NCBI GenBank assembly: GCA_937915765.1
Contig: CALGHE010000080.1
Location: forward strand, 1-64,000
Direction: 5' to 3'
Source of the DNA: an uncultured Bacteroidales bacterium
GTDB taxonomy: Bacteria > Bacteroidota > Bacteroidia > Bacteroidales > Paludibacteraceae
DNA length: 64,000 bases
The notes under the pieces are model-generated. The model saw only the letters and a list, made by a program, of their open reading frames with translations. It did no database searches and was not told the origin of the DNA. A program made the translations under genes and the position numbers. This document shows positions 41,509 through 49,700 of the stretch, piece by piece (position 1 is the first letter of the stretch; the number at the start of each line of letters is the position of its first letter).

Positions 41509-43524
41509 TCATTTGCCGAACAAAATAAAGTTGCCCTGCTTGTTTTCGAAAATAGGCATCTGCTTGCCGTTAGTCGCTTTACGAACTGTCTCGCGTATAT
41601 ATTTTTCAAGATTATCGAGAGTGATGTTTCCGTCTGCGTCAACAGCTTTTCCTTTAAGGCCCTCGATAAGCGCTTTGGTAAATATTCCGTTAGACCATTT
41701 TTCACTTTCGTTAGACTTCTGACTCTCTGTGCTGGAGTAGAAACCTATCACACCCGGTTCAGAGAAGGCGAAGTTTTCTGTGGTTGACTTCTGTCCGTAC
41801 AAAGCTCCTGAATGGCATGCGTCCATAAAGATAAGCACCTTGCACTTCTTGTCTTTAAGACGTCTTGTAGCAGAACGTATATCGTCAAAATTTACGGCAG
41901 AAGAGAACAAGTCGTCACTTTCCGCGTTTACAGAGAGGAAATAAGTGTCGTTGCCCTCTTTGCTTCCGTGTCCTGAGAAAAAGAGCATCACCACATCGCC
42001 CTGTTCCACAGAATTTACAATATTAGAGAGACCTTTCTTTATGTTTTTGTCGGTCGCCATCTTATCTGTTATAAGCACCGGCTTTTTCAACATCTGATAA
42101 TGTTTCTGCACATTGCAAGCAGAAATGGCATTGATAAAATCATTAGCATCCTTAGAGGCGTGCTGAAGTTTCAAGTCTGCCTGGTTATAGTCGCTGACCC
42201 CAACTGCCATAACGTGCAAATTAGGCTTTGGCATGTTTCCTTTGTAATGCAGCAGAACCACCGCGGGGTCGCTGTTCTGTCCGTTAGCGTCTTTAGCTAT
42301 AAGCTGAACACGGCAATCTTCCACATTTCTCGGCAGAGTGAGAGACATCTGATTGCCTACGCGCTTGACACCCTTTGTTCTTGGCTGAAGCTCGCCGTTG
42401 ATGTATGCGATAATCTCTGCAGGCTTTCCGTCAGCAGTCTTAGCCTCATACGTGAACGTAACGTTAGATGCGGTGTAAGAATCACCGTTCTTAGGAGTCA
42501 AAATATTGATAGTAGGAGGCTTTGTGCCTGCACTGACATTGTTGTTATACGGAACATTATTGTAAACCGGCACGTTATTCTGGGCTGAGTATCCTGAACC
42601 GGAGACAAGAAGCGACTGCTTGTGTTTTCCGTCATCATAGTTTGCTAAAGTATTAGCCGCAGGCAAACTGGCTTTGTACTTGCTCTGCCAAGCAAAACCG
42701 GCAGACTTAGCCGCCGCAGCCTTTGGGTAAGACGGTTTGACAGTGTATTTGCCCAGCCTGTTTATACAGCCCCATTTAGCTCCGTACTTCACAACTGCAA
42801 AAGGGTGGTTGTCGCTGAATGTGTAAGAAGGGTCGTATCCTGTGAAATTAGGCTTCACCACCCAGTTGCCGACAGAATTGACGAATCCGTATTTTTTTAG
42901 TTGCACATCGTAGCCCACATATACGCTCTTCCCGAGAGGCGTGTAGGCCGCCCATTCCGTTCCGGCTTTTTTAGCCTCGTCTTTTTCAACAAAAACAGGC
43001 TTTACAACAAACTTGCCCTTTTTGTCTATACACCCCCATACTCCCTGATACTTTACCAGAGCGTACTTTTTGTCCTTTTCCAAATCCATCTCAGAATCAA
43101 CGTCATCAAAAAGAGGTTTGATGACCCAGTCTCCGTAATAGTTGACAAAACCCCACTTCTGAGAAGGAATGTCAAAACCGCAGAAGATGAAGTTTGAAAC
43201 GGCGGTCTTTTTCTTCATCTCTACCGCGGCAGTAACCGCGCTTGCTGAACTCTTAAAGACCGGTTTAGAGATAAAATTGCCCTTTTCATCGATGCTGCCC
43301 CAATATCCGTCTTTCTTTACTATGGCATAATTGCGCACTCTTGAGAAAGAATTGTATCTGTCACAATCATCAAAAGTAGGTTTTATCACCCACACACCTT
43401 TAGAAACAAATCCCCATTTTTTAGTTTTATTGTCCTGCATTGCCTGATGCTGAGAAAAAACAGAGATGCAAAAAAACATCATAACAAATAATAGCGGGAT
43501 CTTTATATAACCAACCTTTATCAT
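41509..43524 (-). CDS. Secreted caspase-family peptidase (C14) with WG repeats
   Basis: The 671-residue protein has a signal peptide (ends near ISVFSQ). Six WG (KWG) repeats occupy residues ~36-270, alternating WGFVxxxGxWVIKPxF with WGxIxxxGKFxVKP. A linker rich in Asn, Val and Pro follows, then an Ig-like domain (~337-428) and a caspase/metacaspase domain (~435-671). The catalytic dyad is present: His519 in VVMLFFSGHGSKEG and Cys570 in LIFMDACHSGALYG. A Cys protease acting in the periplasm or outside is expected. It is unusual in pairing a six-WG receptor-like N terminus with an active caspase and in being followed by a FecR/DUF4384 protein. Confidence 0.9.
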   Translation of the reverse strand: MIKVGYIKIPLLFVMMFFCISVFSQHQAMQDNKTKKWGFVSKGVWVIKPTFDDCDRYNSFSRVRNYAIVKKDGYWGSIDEKGNFISKPVFKSSASAVTAAVEMKKKTAVSNFIFCGFDIPSQKWGFVNYYGDWVIKPLFDDVDSEMDLEKDKKYALVKYQGVWGCIDKKGKFVVKPVFVEKDEAKKAGTEWAAYTPLGKSVYVGYDVQLKKYGFVNSVGNWVVKPNFTGYDPSYTFSDNHPFAVVKYGAKWGCINRLGKYTVKPSYPKAAAAKSAGFAWQSKYKASLPAANTLANYDDGKHKQSLLVSGSGYSAQNNVPVYNNVPYNNNVSAGTKPPTINILTPKNGDSYTASNVTFTYEAKTADGKPAEIIAYINGELQPRTKGVKRVGNQMSLTLPRNVEDCRVQLIAKDANGQNSDPAVVLLHYKGNMPKPNLHVMAVGVSDYNQADLKLQHASKDANDFINAISACNVQKHYQMLKKPVLITDKMATDKNIKKGLSNIVNSVEQGDVVMLFFSGHGSKEGNDTYFLSVNAESDDLFSSAVNFDDIRSATRRLKDKKCKVLIFMDACHSGALYGQKSTTENFAFSEPGVIGFYSSTESQKSNESEKWSNGIFTKALIEGLKGKAVDADGNITLDNLEKYIRETVRKATNGKQMPIFENKQGNFILFGK

Positions 43525-43565
43525 ATTTTTACTGTATTTAAATTCATTTGTTCACTTCAATTTCA

Positions 43566-43573
43566 CAAATATA
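43566..43573 (-). promoter_or_regulatory. Putative -7 box for the caspase operon
   Basis: TATATTTG on the minus strand, 42 bases before the caspase start. The -33 TTG is not evident. Confidence 0.45.
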
Positions 43574-43800
43574 GATTTTTTTATGTGATTCTTTGTAAGA
43601 AAGAACGTTCTTTTTCACAATATATTTTGTTAATGTTCCAAAACAAATGCTAAAATATAAAACCAAATGATAGAATCAGCCTTAAATTGTAAAAAATTTA
43701 TCTTCGAAAAATGCGGAGAAAGCCTTTTAATAAAGCACATTCAGAAAAATTACCAATCGGTAAAATATTCTAAATTAGAAAATTAATTAGTAAAGTTGTT

Positions 43801-43829
43801 TTGTATAACAATTAATTTGTTTAACTTTG
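43801..43829 (+). promoter_or_regulatory. Promoter of the LruC-type lipoprotein gene
   Basis: TTG (43801-43803), 18 bases, TAACTTTG (43822-43829), about 70 bases upstream of the start. The rest of the 375-base divergent gap (43525-43899) shows no gene or repeat. Confidence 0.7.
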
Positions 43830-43899
43830 CGCCGAGTATGTTAGGAGTCTCTGATTTTAAGAGACAACCTTTAGTTTTAATTTATCTAATTACAAAAAA

Positions 43900-45084
43900 A
43901 TGAAGAAATTATTTTTCTTGGCTTCTTTGGCTGCGTTAGTTGCTTGTAACAAGGAAGAAGGTTTAGAAAATGAACAGAACAACGATGTTCAGTTGAAGGA
44001 ATCAAATTGGGCAACGATGTCTGAGTTTAAGTTGGGTCATGTGGGCAAGGACTCTATGGTAGTTGTTAAACTTAACGGTGAAGTTGTACACACTGAAGCG
44101 GGACCTACAGAAAACGCTTCTTTCCTAGGTGCTTCTTGGGGTAATTTGTCTAACGGAATTCGTGCGTCTTATGATTTGAACGACTTTAACTACACAGTTG
44201 AGTATGTTCCGATAACAGGAAATTTCGACTTTACTCATCATGAAAATGCAGTTCTTGCATTCGAAGATTTGCGCAAAGGAATCGACGCAGACTATAATGA
44301 CTTTGTTGTAAAAGTACATACTTGTATGTACGAGAATCAGACTTACGACACTACTTATGTGAAAAATGGTAAGAAGAACGACAAATGTAAAGGTCATGGA
44401 AATGACAAAAACAAAACTCAGTGTGTTATCACTCCTGAGAATGTTGAGATTAAGGTAGCGTTCCAAAACATCAAGCCTATTGCCATGGGTGCTGAGTACA
44501 ACATGGCTTTCGGTTGCCAGATTGTTGCTTTGCAGAAATGTTCAAACAAGGTTTTGGGTGTTAAGGAAGTTATCTTGTCTAAGGATGTTCGTAGCGAATA
44601 CTTTAACGGCACTAAGGGTATGCTTAATACTGTTAACGAAAGTTCAGCTAAGAAGTTCAACATCAAGGGTTATGAAGTTGAAACAGATGTTTATTCTAAG
44701 AAAGACACTGTTATCGCTACTTTCGAAAACATGGATCAGTGCGAAGTTAAGTTCCAGTTGATTTACTTCATCGAAGTATATCCTACAGATGGTTCTGCAT
44801 CTTACAGAAACTATTCTGTTATAGTTAAGGATGAATGTTTCCTTGAAAACGTTTTTGACTTCATTAACGGCACAAATGGAGCCGCTTTGGGTCATGACAA
44901 CTATGCTTTGGGTATCTATTTGCCTTACGGATGCGGATTTAAGTATCTTGCAGAAAAGGAAAGCATTTTCGACGCTTACCCAGAGTTTAAAAATTGGTTG
45001 AATGGAAAATACAGTAAAAATCCTTTCGTGAACCCTGAGGAAGAATACATTTACAACGCTCCTGCAAACAACGAAAATCTTTAA
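43900..45084 (+). CDS. LruC-type lipoprotein
   Basis: The 394-residue protein has a short lipoprotein signal (MKKLFFLASLAALVACNKEE). It contains the LruC-like motif LAFEDLRKGIDADYNDFVVKV (calcium-binding-like DxDxND) and the matching C-terminal block GHDNYALGIYLPYGCGFKYLAEKESIFDAYPEFKNWLNG. LruC-domain proteins are large surface lipoproteins of unknown role; this is a short, compact version. It has its own promoter and terminator. Codon use is biased toward frequent codons, suggesting good expression. Confidence 0.72.
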   Translation: MKKLFFLASLAALVACNKEEGLENEQNNDVQLKESNWATMSEFKLGHVGKDSMVVVKLNGEVVHTEAGPTENASFLGASWGNLSNGIRASYDLNDFNYTVEYVPITGNFDFTHHENAVLAFEDLRKGIDADYNDFVVKVHTCMYENQTYDTTYVKNGKKNDKCKGHGNDKNKTQCVITPENVEIKVAFQNIKPIAMGAEYNMAFGCQIVALQKCSNKVLGVKEVILSKDVRSEYFNGTKGMLNTVNESSAKKFNIKGYEVETDVYSKKDTVIATFENMDQCEVKFQLIYFIEVYPTDGSASYRNYSVIVKDECFLENVFDFINGTNGAALGHDNYALGIYLPYGCGFKYLAEKESIFDAYPEFKNWLNGKYSKNPFVNPEEEYIYNAPANNENL

Positions 45085-45107
45085 AAATCAGTAAGATTTG
45101 TGCATAT

Positions 45108-45147
45108 ATTAAAGGCTGCTCATTTCGTGGGCAGCCTTTAATTTTTT
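45108..45147 (+). terminator. Terminator after the LruC-type gene
   Basis: ATTAAAGGCTGC (45108-45119) and GCAGCCTTTAAT (45131-45142) then TTTTT. Confidence 0.9.
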
Positions 45148-45204
45148 AAAGTGAGTTCTGTAAATTCAAAATCATATCGACCTAATTTGCAGAAGTTGCC
45201 TAAA
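45147..45204. mobile_element. Hybrid-end repeat element (type-1 left, type-2 right)
   Basis: TTAAAGTGAGTTCTGTAAAT (45147-45166) is a type-1 end. GACCTAATTTGCAGAAGTTG then CCTAAA (45179-45204) is a type-2 right end. Both share the core TTCTGyAAATT in inverted orientation. The right end encodes the TAG stop of folK on the minus strand. Confidence 0.65.
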
Positions 45205-45673
45205 GTTTCTTTTCCAAGTTCTCTAACATATTGCTTACGCTGATTTTCTTTTCCGGGTGAATAAAATCTGGAGCTATCTCAGCAAGAGGCCTAAGAACAA
45301 AATCTCTATCCGCCAATAACGGATGAGGCACGGTCAATTCATCAGTTTTCACGATTTCATCGGCATAAAACAGTATGTCTATATCGATGATTCTGTCGTG
45401 ATAAACGCCGTCAGAACTTTTTTGTGTTCTGCCCATCTCCCTTTCGATAGCCTTTGTCATCTCAAGGCAGACAAGCGGCGGATGATTCGTCTCTATGCAA
45501 ATAGCCGCATTCAGAAAAGCGCTGTCAGATTCAAAACCCCACGGTTCAGTTTCGTACAACGACGACAATGCGACAATATCACCCAGCAAGGAACCGCAGA
45601 TAATTGTTGCGTTAGTTATGTTCTGCTTCTTATCGCCAAGGTTAGAGCCAAGCCCAAGATACAGTTTCGGCAT
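45200..45673 (-). CDS. folK: 2-amino-4-hydroxy-6-hydroxymethyldihydropteridine pyrophosphokinase
   Basis: The 157-residue protein catalyses the HPPK step of folate synthesis. It starts MPKLYLGLGSNLGDKKQN and has SLYETEPWGFESDSAFLNAAICIET, and DRIIDIDILFYADEIV followed by TVPHPLLADRDFVLRPLAEIAP, the full family set. The start is the Met one base after the purE stop, not the longer upstream frame that would overlap purE. Its TAG stop is embedded in a repeat end. Confidence 0.95.
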   Translation of the reverse strand: MPKLYLGLGSNLGDKKQNITNATIICGSLLGDIVALSSLYETEPWGFESDSAFLNAAICIETNHPPLVCLEMTKAIEREMGRTQKSSDGVYHDRIIDIDILFYADEIVKTDELTVPHPLLADRDFVLRPLAEIAPDFIHPEKKISVSNMLENLEKKL

Positions 45674-45674
45674 C

Positions 45675-46181
45675 TTAATTTGTTTTGAATTTATACTTGA
45701 CTTCGGCAAGTTCAGCGTTAGCCTTTACAATTTTCTCCTTCAGTCCGGACTTGTATTCCTGCAGTTTCTGAGCAAGAGTGTCATCGGCAAGAGCTATCAT
45801 TTCGGCGGCGAGTATTCCGGCGTTCAATGCTCCGTTTACACCAACTGTGGCGACAGGAATGCCCGGAGGCATCTGGATAATTGAAAGCATAGCGTCCAGT
45901 CCGTCCAGCATACCTTTGATAGGCACTCCAATTACTGGCAATGTAGTGCTTGCAGCCACAACACCCGGAAGAGCCGCAGCCATGCCCGCGCCTGCTATGA
46001 TCACCTTTACTCCGCGAGCCTTCGCTCCCTTGGCAAAAGCTTCAACTTCGTCAGGTGTGCGGTGAGCCGAAAGAGCGTTTATCTCAAACGGAATCTCCAT
46101 CTCATCTAAAAACTTCGCAGCCTTCTCCATCACCGGAAGGTCCGATGTGCTGCCCATAATGATACTTACGATAGGTTTCAT
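45675..46181 (-). CDS. purE: N5-carboxyaminoimidazole ribonucleotide mutase
   Basis: The 168-residue PurE converts N5-CAIR to CAIR in purine synthesis. MGSTSDLPVMEKAAKFLDEMEIPFEINALSAHRTPDEV, VIIAGAGMAAALPGVVAASTTLPVIGVPI and LDAMLSIIQMPPGIPVATVGVNGALNAGILA are diagnostic. It precedes folK by one base, so they are co-translated from one message. Confidence 0.97.
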   Translation of the reverse strand: MKPIVSIIMGSTSDLPVMEKAAKFLDEMEIPFEINALSAHRTPDEVEAFAKGAKARGVKVIIAGAGMAAALPGVVAASTTLPVIGVPIKGMLDGLDAMLSIIQMPPGIPVATVGVNGALNAGILAAEMIALADDTLAQKLQEYKSGLKEKIVKANAELAEVKYKFKTN

Positions 46182-46228
46182 AAAAAGAAAATATTTTTGT
46201 TACATAAAAAGCGTGAATCCGCAGTGTG

Positions 46229-46236
46229 CAAAGATA
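46229..46236 (-). promoter_or_regulatory. Putative -7 box for purE-folK
   Basis: TATCTTTG on the minus strand, 48 bases before the purE start; no well-placed TTG seen. Confidence 0.45.
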
Positions 46237-46375
46237 GCAATATGCTGAAGAGAAAGAAAAATAAATCGTTTCAAAAATAGAAGAAAAAGAATGGCGGAAG
46301 CAATCCGTAATTACAAAAAAAGCAATACGATGATAAAAAACCATCGAGCAAATAAAATTTTAGCAATAAATTTTA

Positions 46376-46383
46376 TATCTTTG
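46376..46383 (+). promoter_or_regulatory. Putative -7 box for pckG
   Basis: TATCTTTG, about 90 bases before pckG. The long leader (CTGATTTAGGATGG onward) has no recognised riboswitch fold. The -33 region is only TTTTA-like. Confidence 0.45.
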
Positions 46384-46473
46384 CACGTCTGATTTAGGAT
46401 GGAAAATGTCAGGTTCTGTCAATCAGTTACAAATCAGAAAATTAGTTAAATATCAAATTATAAATAATTTTTT

Positions 46474-48309
46474 ATGATCAACACTAAAAATGCAAAATTG
46501 AACGCATGGGTGAAGATGTGGGCTGATATTTGCCAGCCAGAAAACATCTACCTTTGCAACGGTTCTGACGAAGAGTTCACTCGTTTGATGGACGAGTGTG
46601 TGGCTAACGGTTTGGCTCGTAAGTTGAATGAGAAGAAACGTCCTAACAGCTACTACTTCCAGTCAGATCCAAGTGACGTGGCTCGTGTAGAAAATCGTAC
46701 ATTCATCTGCTCTAAGAAGCAGGAAGATGCAGGTCCGACAAACAACTGGATGGATCCAAAGGAGATGAAGAAGATCCTTATCAACAAGTATAACGGTTGT
46801 ATGAAGGGTCGTACAATGTACGTTATTCCTTTCTCAATGGGTCCTCTTGGTGGTCCTATCTCTCAGCTTGGTGTTGAGATTACAGACTCTGCATACGTTG
46901 TTGGTTCAATGAAGATCATGACTCGTATGGGTGACGCTGCTTTGAAGTTGATCGAAGAAAAGGGCGACTTCATCCCATGTATCCACTCTGTTGGTAAGCC
47001 ATTGCCAGACGGATTGAAGGATGCTAAGTGGCCTTGCGCTCCAATCGAAGACAAATATATCGTTCAATTCCCAGAAGAACGTGAAATCTGGACTTACGGT
47101 TCTGGTTACGGAGGTAACGCTCTTCTTGGTAAGAAGTGCTTCGCTTTGCGTATCGCTTCTAAGATGGCTCAGGAAGACGGATGGTTGGCAGAACACATGC
47201 TTATCCTTCGCCTTACTAAGAAGGCTACAAACGAAACTAAGTATGTTTGTGCTGCGTTCCCATCTGCATGTGGAAAGACAAACTTGGCTATGTTGATCCC
47301 TACTATCCCAGGATGGGAAGTTAAGACTGTGGGTGACGACATCGCTTGGATGAAGTTCGACGAAGAGGGTAACCTTCGCGCAATCAACCCAGAGGCTGGT
47401 TTCTTCGGTGTGGCTCCTTTCACTTCTGCTAAGACTAACAAGAACGCTCTTGACTCTTGCTGCAAGAACACTATCTTCACTAACGTAGGTTACACTCCTG
47501 ACGGTGACATTTGGTGGGAAGGTATCGGATACGATTGTCCAGAAGGAACTATCGACTGGAAGAACCGTGTTTACAATCCAGAGTCTGGCGAACCTTGCGC
47601 TCACCCTAACTCTCGTTTTGCAGCTCCTGCAAGCAACTGTCCTGCTATCGACCCAGATTGGGAATCTCCAAAGGGTGTTAAGGTTGATGCTATCCTATTC
47701 GGTGGTCGTCGTCCTAACACAGTTCCATTGGTACACGAAGCTGAAGACTGGGCACACGGTGTGTTCATGGGATCTATCGTAGGTTCTGAGGTTACTGCTG
47801 CTGCTATCGGTTTGAAGGCTGGTGTTCGTCGTGACCCATTCGCTATGTTGCCTTTCTGCGGTTACAACATGGGTGACTACTTCCAGCACTGGATCGACAT
47901 GGAAAAATTGCCACAGGCTAAGGGCGGTAAGAACATGCCTAAGATCTTCTTCGTAAACTGGTTCCGTCGTGATAAGGAAAATCCGGCTCTTAAGAGCGAA
48001 GGCGGATTCTTGTGGCCAGGTTACGGTGATAACAGCCGTGTTCTTGCTTACATCTTCGATCGTTGCAACGGTCAGGGCGAAACTGTTGACACTCCAATCG
48101 GAAAGGTTCCGGCTGCAGGCCAGATCAACATCGAAGGCTTGAAGAGCTGCTACACTGAAGAAACAATGAAGCAGGTTCTTGCTGTTAACGTTGATGAGTG
48201 GAAAGATGAAGTTGAACGTATCGAAGAACACTTCGCTAAGTTCGGCAAACACCTTCCTAAGGAACTTGTTGCTCGTCTTGACATTCTTAAACAGCGTCTT
48301 GGTATGTAA
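46474..48309 (+). CDS. pckG: Phosphoenolpyruvate carboxykinase (GTP)
   Basis: The 611-residue protein interconverts oxaloacetate and PEP with GTP/GDP. GTP-class features are MYVIPFSMGPLGGPISQLGVEITDS, GGNALLGKKCFALRIAS, the P-loop FPSACGKTNLAMLIPTIPGW with active Cys, GDDIAWMKFDEEGNLRAINPEAGFFGVAPFTS, and the C-terminal FVNWFRRD. This is not the ATP-type enzyme usual in Bacteroides and Prevotella. Codons are strongly biased (AAG, AAC, GAC, CGT), consistent with high expression in CO2-fixing succinate fermentation. It is a single-gene unit with its own terminator. Confidence 0.97.
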   Translation: MINTKNAKLNAWVKMWADICQPENIYLCNGSDEEFTRLMDECVANGLARKLNEKKRPNSYYFQSDPSDVARVENRTFICSKKQEDAGPTNNWMDPKEMKKILINKYNGCMKGRTMYVIPFSMGPLGGPISQLGVEITDSAYVVGSMKIMTRMGDAALKLIEEKGDFIPCIHSVGKPLPDGLKDAKWPCAPIEDKYIVQFPEEREIWTYGSGYGGNALLGKKCFALRIASKMAQEDGWLAEHMLILRLTKKATNETKYVCAAFPSACGKTNLAMLIPTIPGWEVKTVGDDIAWMKFDEEGNLRAINPEAGFFGVAPFTSAKTNKNALDSCCKNTIFTNVGYTPDGDIWWEGIGYDCPEGTIDWKNRVYNPESGEPCAHPNSRFAAPASNCPAIDPDWESPKGVKVDAILFGGRRPNTVPLVHEAEDWAHGVFMGSIVGSEVTAAAIGLKAGVRRDPFAMLPFCGYNMGDYFQHWIDMEKLPQAKGGKNMPKIFFVNWFRRDKENPALKSEGGFLWPGYGDNSRVLAYIFDRCNGQGETVDTPIGKVPAAGQINIEGLKSCYTEETMKQVLAVNVDEWKDEVERIEEHFAKFGKHLPKELVARLDILKQRLGM

Positions 48310-48331
48310 TTCTGTAGGAATTTATAATATT

Positions 48332-48360
48332 AAAACCGCATCTTCGGGTGCGGTTTTTTT
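48332..48360 (+). terminator. pckG terminator
   Basis: AAAACCGCA and TGCGGTTTT closed by a cTTCGg tetraloop, then T run. Confidence 0.93.
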
Positions 48361-48440
48361 GTGTTTAGACAATTATATTCGATCTAAGCAAAATGAATTC
48401 AAAAGCATCCGAAACGGAATTTATGACACAAATAATAAAA

Positions 48441-48468
48441 ATCGTAATTTATAGAAGTTGCCTTAATC
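48441..48468. repeat. Type-2 repeat end
   Basis: TCGTAATTTATAGAAGTTGC then CTTAAT is a right end. A possible decayed left end (TTTAGACAATTATATTCG) lies near 48363. Confidence 0.6.
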
Positions 48469-48538
48469 TATTTTTATTTGTATCTTCGTCACGTTTTCTA
48501 CGTTATTAGGAAAAAGTGCAAATCAAATAGAAATAAAG

Positions 48539-49495
48539 ATGAACAGTTCTGTTAAAAAAAAGAAAAATGACATTTCATTTAAACTGCTATTGGCAGTGTC
48601 GATTTTATTCACATTCTTCTCTTGTGAAAAGGAAGATTACCTAGAGAGACACTATTTGCCTCGTGGTTATAAAGATACATTAGTTCTGTACGATACTCTG
48701 ATTACTCATGACACTATAGTGCAGCGAGATACGATTTTAAATTTAGACACTGTAGTGGTGCACGACACTGTGTTGCTCAAATACTTTAAAGTTCCTCGTT
48801 ATATAGCTCATGCAGGAGGAGGAATAGATGGCTATACTTATACTAATTCGTTAGAAGCGTTGAACTATAGTTATGAACTGGGATTCCGTAGCTTTGAAAT
48901 CGATTTGGTGGAAGATAAAAACGGAAGGATATTAGGAGCGCACGACTGGGAGCATTGGGCTGAGATAACAGGCTGCGATAGTACATTGCCAGTTACAGAG
49001 GAACATTTCTTGACTCATCAAGTTTTCGACAAGTTTACTCCTATGGGTATGGATATGATAAACAAATGGTTTACAGAGCATCCAGATGCAATTTTGGTGA
49101 CAGACAAGATTAATTCGCCTAAGAAAATGGCAAGCCAGTTTGTGGATAAGTCAAGGCTTATGATGGAGTTGTTTTCTTTTGATGCGATAGAGGAGGCTAA
49201 AGAGTGCGGAGTGGAGTTTATGATGTCAGAGATTTTGTTGCCTCAAATAAAGGAAGTAAATAGGTTGCAATATATTTTAGACAATGATATAAAGTATTTG
49301 GCTATTTCGCGTAGCAGTATAGAGAAATATAAAGATTTGTTGATGCAAATAAGAAAATATGGAATTAAAGTTTTTGTGTTCCATATTAATTTTGTCGAAG
49401 GCAAAGACGAAGAATATGTTTACTACAATGAACTTCAGTATGTTTATGGAATGTATGCGGATAAATGGATTGATGAATTTGCGATAATTGAGTAA
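48539..49495 (+). CDS. GDPD/PI-PLC-like lipoprotein
   Basis: The 318-residue protein has a lipoprotein signal (lipobox FTFFSC, Cys29). It is followed by a spacer of five short repeats of the form (Y/H/R)DT(L/I/V) at residues 46-80, a stalk seen in Bacteroidetes lipoproteins. The C-terminal TIM-barrel resembles glycerophosphodiester phosphodiesterases: YIAHAGGGIDGYTYTNSLEAL, GFRSFEIDLVEDKNGRILGAHDW (E120, D122, H135, D136). The usual HRG after the first His is replaced by HAG. It may degrade surface glycerophosphodiesters or act on a related substrate. Confidence 0.72.
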   Translation: MNSSVKKKKNDISFKLLLAVSILFTFFSCEKEDYLERHYLPRGYKDTLVLYDTLITHDTIVQRDTILNLDTVVVHDTVLLKYFKVPRYIAHAGGGIDGYTYTNSLEALNYSYELGFRSFEIDLVEDKNGRILGAHDWEHWAEITGCDSTLPVTEEHFLTHQVFDKFTPMGMDMINKWFTEHPDAILVTDKINSPKKMASQFVDKSRLMMELFSFDAIEEAKECGVEFMMSEILLPQIKEVNRLQYILDNDIKYLAISRSSIEKYKDLLMQIRKYGIKVFVFHINFVEGKDEEYVYYNELQYVYGMYADKWIDEFAIIE

Positions 49496-49646
49496 ATGTG
49501 TATAGGTGTCATATGAAAGTAGTAATTTGTTTAAACGTATCTTTCATTTTTTTGAGAGTTGAAAGATTGCCGTAATATTACCTCCACTAAACAAATATTT
49601 TTCATAAAAATGCATTCAATATTGGGCTTCACGTTTTATTTTGTTG

Positions 49647-49654
49647 TACCTTTG
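49647..49654 (+). promoter_or_regulatory. Putative -7 box for sufBCD
   Basis: TACCTTTG, 46 bases before sufB; a TTG at 49622-49624 is 22 bases upstream, longer than usual. Confidence 0.5.
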
Positions 49655-49700
49655 TGGCAACTAAGGAGCGGTGGGGCTTCGTTATATTCCATAAACTAAA

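Noticed and set aside
46384..46473. A riboswitch in the pckG leader
   Set aside because: The 90-base leader shows no recognised aptamer core or terminator/antiterminator pair.
46906..47604. A 232-codon antisense frame within pckG
   Set aside because: It is a by-product of biased codons in pckG; the translation is Ser/Val-rich without motifs.
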